Shown here: piece by piece, positions 1 through 6,049 of the stretch | Position numbering within the stretch: the first letter of the stretch is position 1 | How the letters are laid out: every line of letters starts with the position of its first letter | From: Bacillota bacterium | GTDB taxonomy: Bacteria > Bacillota > Limnochordia > JAAZLZ01 | Direction of reading: 5' to 3' | DNA: 7,087 nt | Assembly: GCA_012799075.1 (NCBI GenBank) | Contig: JAAZLZ010000339.1 | Span: 1 to 7,087 of the forward strand | Made by a program: the position numbers and the translations under genes | The notes under the pieces: generated by a model | Seen by the model: the letters and a program-made list of their open reading frames with translations, nothing else | What the model was told of the DNA's origin: nothing | The model's database searches: none

Positions 1-611
1 GTTTCCCGCACATTATGGTCGGCAACCAGGGCCCCGACCCCCTGGGCCTTGAGGCGGGCCAGCATTTCCTGGAGCTCGGCGACGGAAATGGGATCGATGC
101 CCGCGAAGGGTTCATCGAGGAGAAGATACTTAGGGCCTGCGGCCATGGCCCGGGCGATCTCCGTCCGCCGGCGTTCGCCTCCCGAAAGGTCCGCGGCGAT
201 GCTCCCGCGAAGATCCTCCAGTTCAAACTCCGTCAGGATCTCACCCAGCCTGTCTTGTTCGCCCATCAGCTCCAGCACCGCCAGGATGTTGTCCGCGACG
301 GTCATCTTGCGGAAAACCGACGGCTCCTGGGCCAAAAAGCCCAGGCCCACGCGGCCCCGCCGGTACAAGGGCAGATGGGTGATGTCCTCGCCATCGAGGA
401 GGATGCGGCCCCCATCGGCCCGCTCCATCCCCATCAGCAGGCGGAAGGTGGTGGTCTTGCCGGCCCCGTTGGGTCCGAGGAGTCCCACCAGCTCCCCTGG
501 CTCCACCCTTAAATCCAGATCGTCCACTACTTTGCGGTTGTAAGATTTAGTCAGTCCTTCACACCAAAGTCCCCTGGTTATCTTCGTCCCCCTCCACCCT
601 GAGGCCTCCAT
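1..611 (-). CDS. lptB: LPS export ABC ATPase LptB (3' end missing)
   Basis: LptB is the cytoplasmic ATPase that powers LPS extraction by LptB2FG. About 193-203 residues are present and the C-terminus (roughly 40-50 residues) lies beyond base 1. Numbering from the ATA at 581, Walker A GPNGAGKTT is at 36-44. LptB hallmarks follow: VGLGFLAQEPSVFRKMTVAD containing the Q-loop, LSGGERRRTEIARAMA as signature, LLLDEPFAGIDPISV as Walker B and D-loop, and the H-loop in ADHNVRET. The EPFAGIDPI and DHNVRET phrases separate LptB from its LivF/LivG relatives. The start is unclear. The only canonical codon before the conserved region is ATG 611, inside the epimerase gene, without a good SD and directly after an in-frame TGA. 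ATA 581 has a strong SD and fits the usual LptB N-terminus. I list the canonical outer limit. Confidence 0.93.
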   Translation of the reverse strand, partial: MEASGWRGTKITRGLWCEGLTKSYNRKVVDDLDLRVEPGELVGLLGPNGAGKTTTFRLLMGMERADGGRILLDGEDITHLPLYRRGRVGLGFLAQEPSVFRKMTVADNILAVLELMGEQDRLGEILTEFELEDLRGSIAADLSGGERRRTEIARAMAAGPKYLLLDEPFAGIDPISVAELQEMLARLKAQGVGALVADHNVRE

Positions 612-1516
612 TCAAAATCATGGTAGAACCGGGCCGTCTCGCCAAGCCCCTCTGGGAGGGGCATCTTCGGGGACCAGTCCAACAGGCGCCGGGCCCGGGA
701 GGGATCGAGGACGCTGCGGCGCAGATCCCCCGGGCGGGGAGCATGGAAAGAAGGGGCCGGACTGCCTGGAAACTTGGCCTGCAAGAGGCGGCTGAGACGG
801 TTGATGCTTATCTCCTCGCCGCTTCCGATGTTCATCGTCTCCCCATCCCCCTTCACGAGGGCGAGCACATTGGCCCGGGCCACATCCCCCACATAGACGA
901 AATCCCTGGTCTGCTCCCCGTCCCCGTAGATTTTGACCCCATGGCCCGCTGCCAGGCGGCGGCAAAAGGCGGCCACCACTCCCCCCTCGCCTAGCAGGCT
1001 TTGCCTTGGTCCATAGACATTGGCATAGCGAAGGATCGTATACTCAAGACCGTAAAGGGTCCGGAACACCCCTAGGTAATGCTCAACGGAAAGCTTGGCG
1101 GCCCCGTAGGGGGATGTGGGCTGGCAGGGGTGTCCTTCATCCATGGGGAGCCTTTGGGGCTCTCCGTAGACCGCGGCGGAGGAGGCGAAGACCACCTTGG
1201 CCACTCCCGCGGCCAGGCACCCCTGGAGGAGATTCAAACTGGCCAGGATGTTCTCCCGGGCATCGAGCAGGGGATCGGCGACGGAAAGACCCACATCCAC
1301 CTGGGCGGCCAGGTGGATGACCACCTTTGGCCGTTCCCTTTGGAGAACGGTTTTTAGCTCGAAGGAGAGCAGATCCAGCCGGTAAAATGAAGGTCGAGGC
1401 AGATAGGCGCCCCGGCTCAAGTTGTCTACCACCACCGGCAGGCAGCCGGCACCCCGGAGGGCCTCGACGGTATGGGAGCCGATAAAGCCGGCGCCGCCCG
1501 CAACTAGGACCTTCAT
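578..1516 (-). CDS. NAD-dependent sugar-nucleotide epimerase (GalE-like SDR)
   Basis: This extended short-chain dehydrogenase of 312 residues probably inverts C4 of a UDP-sugar. The Rossmann glycine motif GGAGFIGSH is at 7-15, with DNLSRG (31-36) contacting NAD. The active site is the SSAAVYGEP strand (112-120) with YGAAK (Y137, K141), and RYANVYGPRQ (163-172) and YGDGEQTRDFVYVGD (197-211) follow. The end HAPRPGDLRRSVLD (258-271) is typical of UDP-glucose 4-epimerase-like enzymes. Family members also include UDP-GlcNAc and UDP-glucuronate 4-epimerases, so the substrate is not fixed. Its place between lpxB and lptB suggests it makes a sugar donor for LPS core, O-antigen or another surface glycan. 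The ATG overlaps the lpxB stop by ATGA, and a G-rich SD-like stretch precedes it. The stop overlaps a possible lptB start. Confidence 0.88.
   Translation of the reverse strand: MKVLVAGGAGFIGSHTVEALRGAGCLPVVVDNLSRGAYLPRPSFYRLDLLSFELKTVLQRERPKVVIHLAAQVDVGLSVADPLLDARENILASLNLLQGCLAAGVAKVVFASSAAVYGEPQRLPMDEGHPCQPTSPYGAAKLSVEHYLGVFRTLYGLEYTILRYANVYGPRQSLLGEGGVVAAFCRRLAAGHGVKIYGDGEQTRDFVYVGDVARANVLALVKGDGETMNIGSGEEISINRLSRLLQAKFPGSPAPSFHAPRPGDLRRSVLDPSRARRLLDWSPKMPLPEGLGETARFYHDFEWRPQGGGGRR
588..596 (-). promoter_or_regulatory. SD site that favours an ATA start for lptB
   Basis: The minus strand reads TGGAGGGGG at 596-588. The SD core GGAGG (595-591) is 9 nt, and AGGGGG 6 nt, before an in-frame ATA at 581-579. 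The ATA overlaps the epimerase stop TAA as ATAA. No ATG, GTG or TTG in the lptB frame follows at a suitable distance. Confidence 0.5.
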
Positions 1517-2610
1517 GTCCGCCCCCGCCCTGCAAGCTCCAGGATCATGCCCACCATCCGGGTCAAAGCCCCGGGAGGGCCTAGACTCTGGATTACGCTT
1601 CCTAGATCGGCGGCCATGGTCTGGCGCCGTCCTTCATCATCCAACAGGCTTTCGATTTCCCCGGCCAAGCGCCCCGCGCCCATCTCCCCGAGGCAGTATT
1701 CGGGCACGACTTGTCTATCTGCGAGCAGGTTGGGCAGGCTCATGAAGCCAGGCCTGCGCCAAAGCTTCTCAACGCCAAACAGGGGACAGCGGTAGACGGC
1801 AATTAATGGCACCCCCGCGTAGGCTGCCTCCAGGGCCGCAGCGCCCGAGTCGCAAACAGCGATCTGGGCCGTCCCCAGGATGTCCAGCTGACGGCCCGGC
1901 TGGACCTTTAAGGGGTGATCTCCCTTAAGGATGCGATCTAGGTCCTCCCGGGCGATGTTCGGCGGCAGGGGCAGGACAAAGTCCACCTCCTCCCGGGCCT
2001 CCTTGACCTTCGAGGCCGCCTTAATGAGGGGTGGCAGGTTCCTCCGCATATCTTCCAGCGTACTCCCCGGGCAAAGGCAGACAAGGCCCTCGGTTGGGGA
2101 TTTGGCCGGGGGCATTTGATCGAGGAGGGGATGCCCCACATGCTCGATGTCGGCCCCCGCTCGCTGGTAAGCCTCCAGGTCAAAGGGGAAAACCGTCGCT
2201 ATCTTGGTGGATGCCTCCAGAACCTTGCCCGGCCGCACCCGGGCGTTGGGCCAGGAGGCGGGGCTTAGGTAAAAAAGGACGGGGATGCCCTTGGCCTTGG
2301 CCATCTGGCCAAGCCGGAGGTTGAAATGGGGAAAGTCGATGAGAACTACAACCTTCGGGTCCTGCTTGGCCATCACATCCCCCAGCCGCAGAAGGACCCG
2401 CCGCATGATGTTGCCCGTTTTGACTCCTTCCACCAGCCCCAGGGTGCTCAAGGTAGTGGGATTGAAAAGGAGCCGGACGCCCGCCTCCTTCATCAAGGCT
2501 CCCCCCATCCCGAAGAGACGGGCCTGGGGCGCCGCCTGTAAAACAGCTTTGGCAAGCTCGGCACCGCTTGCATCACCGGCGGCATCGCCGGCGATGAGCA
2601 TGATCTTCAT
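1513..2610 (-). CDS. lpxB: Lipid A disaccharide synthase LpxB (divergent)
   Basis: LpxB (GT19 family) joins UDP-2,3-diacylglucosamine and lipid X into the beta-1,6 lipid A disaccharide on the inner face of the membrane. The product is 365 residues, close to E. coli LpxB (382). Family landmarks are present: an N-terminal AGDAAGDASGAELAKAV (8-24), LIDFPHFNLRL (90-100), FYLSP (113-117), VFPFDLEAY (140-148), VGHPLLD (158-164), SLPNLLADR (291-299) and VVPE (301-304). Several signatures differ: the SPQxWAWR region is SPASWPNAR, PGSR is PGST (181-184), and SGTATLE is SGAAALE. ATG 2610 is chosen because the SD AGGGGG (2624-2619) lies 8 nt upstream and the Rossmann start MKIMLIAGD begins there. An in-frame ATG at 2691 would extend into fabZ. 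The stop overlaps the epimerase start as ATGA. The GT19 assignment is firm; exact activity is slightly less certain because of the substitutions. Confidence 0.88.
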   Translation of the reverse strand: MKIMLIAGDAAGDASGAELAKAVLQAAPQARLFGMGGALMKEAGVRLLFNPTTLSTLGLVEGVKTGNIMRRVLLRLGDVMAKQDPKVVVLIDFPHFNLRLGQMAKAKGIPVLFYLSPASWPNARVRPGKVLEASTKIATVFPFDLEAYQRAGADIEHVGHPLLDQMPPAKSPTEGLVCLCPGSTLEDMRRNLPPLIKAASKVKEAREEVDFVLPLPPNIAREDLDRILKGDHPLKVQPGRQLDILGTAQIAVCDSGAAALEAAYAGVPLIAVYRCPLFGVEKLWRRPGFMSLPNLLADRQVVPEYCLGEMGAGRLAGEIESLLDDEGRRQTMAADLGSVIQSLGPPGALTRMVGMILELAGRGRT

Positions 2611-2635
2611 TTGTTTAACCCCCTGGTCGAGCCAG

Positions 2636-3079
2636 TCATTCCCCGGGCTTGGCAAAGAAAAACAACAGCTCCCCCTCCACCGCTGCTTCATCTTCCACCA
2701 GGACCCGGCCTTGGATCTTGCCTGCGCCCCGACGGACCTTTAGGACCTCCACCTCGATGCGCAGCTGATCCCCCGGCCGGACTACCCGGCGAAAGCGCAC
2801 TCCATCGATCCCGGCAAAGAGGGGAAGCTTCCCTTCACCCTGCTCCAAGGCTCCATGGAGGGCAATCCCCCCTACCTGGGCCATGGCTTCCACCATGAGG
2901 ACCCCGGGCATGATGGGGTTTTGGGGGTAGTGCCCCTGGAAAAAGGGTTCATTGATCGTCACATTCTTAAGGCCCACCGCCCGCTGGCCCGGCTCCAGCT
3001 CTACAATCCGGTCCACCAGGAGAAAGGGATGGCGGTGGGGCAGTATTCCTTGGATGCCGTTGATGTCCAGCAATGGCAT
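2636..3079 (-). CDS. fabZ: 3-hydroxyacyl-ACP dehydratase FabZ
   Basis: FabZ dehydrates 3-hydroxyacyl-ACP to trans-2-enoyl-ACP in fatty acid elongation and competes with lipid A synthesis for 3-hydroxyacyl-ACP, which explains why fabZ commonly sits in lpx operons. The product is 147 residues (145 from the TTG), the usual length. It has LPHRHPFLLVDRI (13-25) and the hot-dog fold active-site segment NEPFFQGHYP (43-52) with catalytic His50, then IMPGVLMVEAMAQ (56-68) with catalytic Glu64. The later FAGIDGVRFRRVVRPGDQL is also typical. The conventional ATG at 3079 is listed, although SD spacing and family length favour TTG 3073. The gene has its own promoter and is followed 25 nt later by lpxB, without the lpxA that is often found between them. 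Confidence 0.95.
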   Translation of the reverse strand: MPLLDINGIQGILPHRHPFLLVDRIVELEPGQRAVGLKNVTINEPFFQGHYPQNPIMPGVLMVEAMAQVGGIALHGALEQGEGKLPLFAGIDGVRFRRVVRPGDQLRIEVEVLKVRRGAGKIQGRVLVEDEAAVEGELLFFFAKPGE

Positions 3080-3082
3080 AAA

Positions 3083-3089
3083 CTCCTTT
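3083..3089 (-). promoter_or_regulatory. SD site that bears on the fabZ start
   Basis: The minus strand has AAAGGAG at 3089-3083. The first ATG (3079) follows after only 3 nt, whereas an in-frame TTG two codons later (3073) follows after 9 nt, a normal distance. Starting at the TTG would give a protein beginning MLDI, like Bacillus FabZ. Confidence 0.55.
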
Positions 3090-3102
3090 GGTTGGTTACT
3101 TT

Positions 3103-3130
3103 ATTATATCATGCGCAGGGGATGAGGCAA
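3103..3130 (-). promoter_or_regulatory. Promoter before fabZ (-35 TTGCCT, extended -10)
   Basis: On the minus strand a -35-like TTGCCT (3130-3125, four of six matches to TTGACA) is followed after 16 nt by TATAAT (3108-3103), preceded by TGA to give an extended -10. The predicted transcript start is near 3096, about 17-23 nt before the fabZ start. It lies in the 60-bp gap after the ATPase gene. No terminator hairpin is seen in that gap, so the promoter probably adds to read-through from upstream. It would drive fabZ, lpxB, the epimerase and lptB. Confidence 0.65.
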
Positions 3131-3139
3131 ACGAATAAT

Positions 3140-3868
3140 TTATGCCACTAAGAGCCGCTGGTACTTGCGGCCGACTTCCGAGGCGGGGTTCGTGAAGACT
3201 TGCTCCGGGGAGCCTTCCTCCACCACTTTGCCCTTATCCATGAGGACGACCCGGTCCGCGGCCCGGCGGGCAAAGGCAACTTCATGGGTGACGATGACCA
3301 TGGTCATCTGGGTGGTCTTCACCAGCTCCTCCATCACATCCAGGACTTCACAGACCAAAATCGGATCCAAGGAGGCCGTCGGCTCATCCCAAAGCATCAG
3401 GACCGGATCGAGGGCCAAGGCCCGGGCGATCCCCACCCGCTGCTGCTGACCGCCGCTCAGCTCCCCGGGACGCTTGTCTAGGTCTTCGACCAGGCCTACC
3501 TTGGCCAGGGCGCCGATGGCCTGCTCTTTAGCCTGCCGGCGATCCATGCCCGTCATGACCAGGCCAAACATGACATTGTCCAAAACGCTCAGGCGATGAA
3601 TGAGATTGAAGTGCTGGAAGACAAAGCCGATCTTCTTCCGCATGCTGAGGAGCTCGTAGTGTCCCATGGCCAGGACCGATCGGCCCTGGAAGTAGATCTC
3701 CCCTGCATCCGGCTCCGTCAGCCGGTTGATGCAGCGGATGGCGGTTGATTTGCCGCAGCCGCTGGGCCCCATGATGACAACCCGCTCCCCGGGGGGCACC
3801 TCCAAGTTGAAGCCGTCTAGAGCCAGGGTTTGGCCGTAGCGTTTAGTCAGGTTCACAAGTCTAAGCAT
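3140..3868 (-). CDS. ABC transporter ATPase, GlnQ/FtsE class
   Basis: This is a cytoplasmic ATP-hydrolysing subunit of about 242 residues, the normal length for the class. All motifs are intact: Walker A GPSGCGKST (34-42), Q-loop Q85 in FVFQHFNL, signature LSGGQQQR (137-144), Walker B VLMLWDEP (156-163), D-loop SLDP and H-loop THE (H195). The phrases RCINRL, EVLDVMEELVK, VVEEGSPEQVFTNP and HEVAFARRAADRVV are typical of polar amino acid importer ATPases such as GlnQ/HisP, which are close to FtsE and MetN. ATG 3868 is chosen because the SD AGGGGG (3881-3876) lies 7 nt before it. The ATG at 3874 is only 1 nt from that SD. The SD overlaps the stop region of the upstream membrane protein, so translation is tightly linked. 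No amino acid permease or binding protein is nearby, so the partner is most likely the large membrane protein upstream, and the name glutamine transporter would probably be wrong. Confidence 0.9.
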   Translation of the reverse strand: MLRLVNLTKRYGQTLALDGFNLEVPPGERVVIMGPSGCGKSTAIRCINRLTEPDAGEIYFQGRSVLAMGHYELLSMRKKIGFVFQHFNLIHRLSVLDNVMFGLVMTGMDRRQAKEQAIGALAKVGLVEDLDKRPGELSGGQQQRVGIARALALDPVLMLWDEPTASLDPILVCEVLDVMEELVKTTQMTMVIVTHEVAFARRAADRVVLMDKGKVVEEGSPEQVFTNPASEVGRKYQRLLVA

Positions 3869-3879
3869 GTCCATTCCCC

Positions 3880-5967
3880 CTAACTGAACTTCCGTCGGCA
3901 GCGGCTTAGCAGCTGCAAAAGTCCTGGCCTGGCCGCGGGCACCACGATCTCCCGCATGATCTGGGCGTAGGTCAGGCCCAGGGCCTCGCCGGCCAGCATT
4001 TCACTGTCATCGACGGGGCTGAGCCTGTCAGCCAAGAGGGCGGTCAAAAACCCCAGTAAAAGCCCGCATAAAAGGGTTTGGGCAAGGCCCATGAAGGGAA
4101 TGTTGGCCTGGCTGAAGATGTAGGTGGGCACCAGCAAAGCCGCTCCCGCCAAGGCCCCAAAGATGGGCACCGGGTTCACGAAGCGAAGCAGGCCCTTCTT
4201 ATCGGCCAACAGCCGCCGCCCTGCGCTTAAGATGGTGGCATGGTCCAAGATCAAGGTGAATAGGGTGAAGACTATCGCGGCCAGACCGGCGATGATCCCC
4301 CGCACTTCCCGAAGGACCCTAAACAGCTCGGCCCGGGTATTGGGCCGCACCACCCCCGCGGGGGTGCTGAGGACGGAGATGTACTCGTTGTCGAGCTGCT
4401 CCTGCACCGCCTGCTCCACCTCCCGGGGACTGACGGAATCATCAACAAGCAGGTCGATCTTCTCCCCCGGGATGACCTGGCCGGCGATGTAGCTGTTAAT
4501 CAGCCGGACCGACCGGCCCATATCCTCTTCCCGAAGCTGGGGCAGGGCCTCTCGGACCTGCTGCATCTGATCGATGACCGCATCCAGATCGACTTGGCGC
4601 ACCGCCTCCAGCCGCGCGGCGATGTTGTCTAGGTTGTCTCGCATCAGGGCCACGTCCAGATCGCCGATGACCCCAACTTGGCTTCCCCCGTCCCCCAGCA
4701 TATCCTTAAACAGGCTGTTGATCAGCAAAGACAAAAAGATCTGGGAGCTGCTCCCCTGGCCCTCCAAGGCGGGCTGCAGGTTCTGGGTGAGGGTCTGGAG
4801 CTGCAGCTGGAGCTCCTCCAGTTTGTAAAGGGCCTGGTGAAAGGTGTCCAGGGTCTTTTCCGCATTGTCCACCGCACCCTTTGCTTCTTGGGCAAGGCCA
4901 TCCAGCTCTCCGACTAGGGTCAGACTCTCATCGATGGTCTGGACCAGCTGCAGGCGCTCATTTCGGATCTCAACCCTTCCTACCTTCGGGCCCGTCTCCC
5001 CGTTGGCAAGGAGCCGGTAGCCCGTTTGGACGAGTTGGGGGACGCCCTTAAGGTCCCCCTTGGTGATGACTCCCCGGGCCAGGCTCCCGTTGATCTCGGT
5101 GACTTCAACCACCAGGGAATCCTCGGTGCCGGGCAGGATCAGGCTGTCCCCCACCCACAGGGGGCTGTCTCCTTCTAGATGGATGTCCACCCGGGCCGCA
5201 TAGCTCAGCAGAAAACGGCGCATTTCCGCGAGGGCCTTCAAAAAGGATTGGGTATCCTCCCCCTGCCGGGCAAAGGTCACGTCCTTCAGCACCCTGGGAT
5301 TAAGATCCCGGGTGATGTCTGCCCGCACCTTCTCCGAGAGGGCCTCCACATCCTGGGTGGCATAGCCGATGGGCAGGCGAACCTCCAGAACTTGATATTC
5401 GGCAAGGAGGTCTTCCAAGGCCTCGCTGACCTTCGGCGCGCAGTCGACGGAATCGAGGAGAACCATGAGGTTGCTGCCCTGGCGGAAAATTAAGTCAACT
5501 CCTGGGATTTGTTCCATCTCTTCCCATAATTCTGAGCGCACTCCGGGATGGACGCTGTTGATGGTGATGACAGGTTCAATGATATAGGTCAGGCCGCTGT
5601 AGCCGGGAAGGTCGCCGACGATGCCCCCCAAGCCCTCCAGGATCCCGCGGCTGCGAAGCTCCGGGGGCAGGGACAGGAAAAAATTGGCCTGTCCGGCGAC
5701 GGTCAGGCCCTTCTTGTAGGCGGCCTGGGGAAGCTGCTCCAAGACTATCCGCTCCAGCTCCTGGCCGGCGGCATCCTGGACTTCCTCCCGCACGTGGATG
5801 ATCACGTCGAACTCGCCATAGTCGCCGATGAGTTCGTTGACCGTATCGCCGAAGTAGTTGTCGACGGCCGCAGCAATGCCGCTGGCGCCCAAGGATCCAA
5901 GCAAAATGCTGACTAAGAGCAGGATGATGAGATCCTGGGCAAAGCCATCCCGCAGCAGTGCAAACAT
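3880..5967 (-). CDS. Large ABC-type membrane protein, FtsX/MacB-like topology, unassigned family
   Basis: The product is about 695 residues and I do not recognise a named family. One hydrophobic helix (residues about 12-35) is followed by a predicted extracytoplasmic region of about 520 residues, then three helices (about 555-576, 598-618, 623-646) and a 49-residue basic tail. The charged loop between TM2 and TM3 (GRRLLADKKG) and the Arg-rich end place the N-terminus, this loop and the tail in the cytoplasm. The outside region has beta-alpha-beta-like segments near 51-92, 165-204 and 502-539, a small beta-rich part (about 258-307) and a probable coiled coil (about 335-400, with KLEELQLQLQTL). 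The tail contains GLTYAQIMREIVVP followed by AARPGLL, which matches the EAA coupling loop of importer permeases. Topology resembles FtsX/MacB/LolC proteins. The ATPase gene follows after 11 nt, so the two probably form one complex. ATG 5967 is chosen for its SD and promoter; the frame stays open to 6039, but that stretch covers the promoter. The substrate is unknown; the context suggests an envelope lipid, lipoprotein or cell-wall function. Confidence 0.8.
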   Translation of the reverse strand: MFALLRDGFAQDLIILLLVSILLGSLGASGIAAAVDNYFGDTVNELIGDYGEFDVIIHVREEVQDAAGQELERIVLEQLPQAAYKKGLTVAGQANFFLSLPPELRSRGILEGLGGIVGDLPGYSGLTYIIEPVITINSVHPGVRSELWEEMEQIPGVDLIFRQGSNLMVLLDSVDCAPKVSEALEDLLAEYQVLEVRLPIGYATQDVEALSEKVRADITRDLNPRVLKDVTFARQGEDTQSFLKALAEMRRFLLSYAARVDIHLEGDSPLWVGDSLILPGTEDSLVVEVTEINGSLARGVITKGDLKGVPQLVQTGYRLLANGETGPKVGRVEIRNERLQLVQTIDESLTLVGELDGLAQEAKGAVDNAEKTLDTFHQALYKLEELQLQLQTLTQNLQPALEGQGSSSQIFLSLLINSLFKDMLGDGGSQVGVIGDLDVALMRDNLDNIAARLEAVRQVDLDAVIDQMQQVREALPQLREEDMGRSVRLINSYIAGQVIPGEKIDLLVDDSVSPREVEQAVQEQLDNEYISVLSTPAGVVRPNTRAELFRVLREVRGIIAGLAAIVFTLFTLILDHATILSAGRRLLADKKGLLRFVNPVPIFGALAGAALLVPTYIFSQANIPFMGLAQTLLCGLLLGFLTALLADRLSPVDDSEMLAGEALGLTYAQIMREIVVPAARPGLLQLLSRCRRKFS

Positions 5968-5994
5968 GGGCAAATCCCCTCCTACCTGGGTTAC

Positions 5995-6003
5995 ATTATA
6001 ACA
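5995..6003 (-). promoter_or_regulatory. Extended -10 promoter before the ABC permease gene
   Basis: The minus strand reads TGTTATAAT at 6003-5995, a perfect TATAAT hexamer with the TGn extension. No convincing -35 box is found 16-18 nt upstream (that stretch is G-rich), which is tolerated with an extended -10. The expected transcript start is near 5988, leaving a leader of about 20 nt that contains an SD AGGAGG (5983-5978), 10 nt before ATG 5967. The 82-bp gap between lptA and the permease, otherwise unusual in this compact operon, holds little besides these signals. The site would allow the ABC system and downstream genes to be expressed independently of lptC-lptA. Confidence 0.6.
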
Positions 6004-6049
6004 CAGGGGAAATGCCGTCCCCCCATGTAATTCCTGCATACCGGGCCAA

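Larger units (their letters stand above)
3074..3147. repeat. 9-bp inverted repeat flanking the fabZ promoter
   Basis: TGGCATAAA at 3074-3082 and its exact reverse complement TTTATGCCA at 3139-3147 are separated by 56 bp that contain the whole fabZ promoter. One arm covers the ATPase stop codon and the other covers the fabZ start. This could be a pair of operator half-sites, a stem in a read-through transcript, or chance. Confidence 0.4.

Noticed and set aside
15..543. Two long overlapping plus-strand reading frames (165 and 164 codons)
   Set aside because: They are antisense to lptB, whose minus-strand frame carries every LptB motif. Their products have no recognisable domain, and GC-rich coding DNA often leaves such antisense frames open.
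2285..2743. Plus-strand frame of 152 codons across the lpxB/fabZ junction
   Set aside because: It is antisense to lpxB and fabZ, and its product is Arg/Ser/Pro-rich with no motif.
3083..3139. Transcription terminator between the ATPase gene and fabZ
   Set aside because: No GC-rich stem followed by a T run is present; the only inverted repeat has a 56-bp loop that contains a promoter.
3140..3868. Naming the ATPase as a glutamine/amino acid importer (glnQ)
   Set aside because: The ATPase sequence fits the class, but no matching permease or binding protein is present and its neighbour is a large FtsX/MacB-like protein in an LPS operon.
4795..4825. CTGCAGCTGGAGCTCCTCCAG-like repeats and palindromes
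   Set aside because: They fall in the coding region for the Leu/Gln/Glu-rich coiled coil and are explained by codon repetition (CTG, CAG, GAG).
5968..6039. 24-codon N-terminal extension of the large membrane protein
   Set aside because: It would translate through the extended -10 promoter and the SD; ATG 5967 has a proper SD and starts just before TM1.
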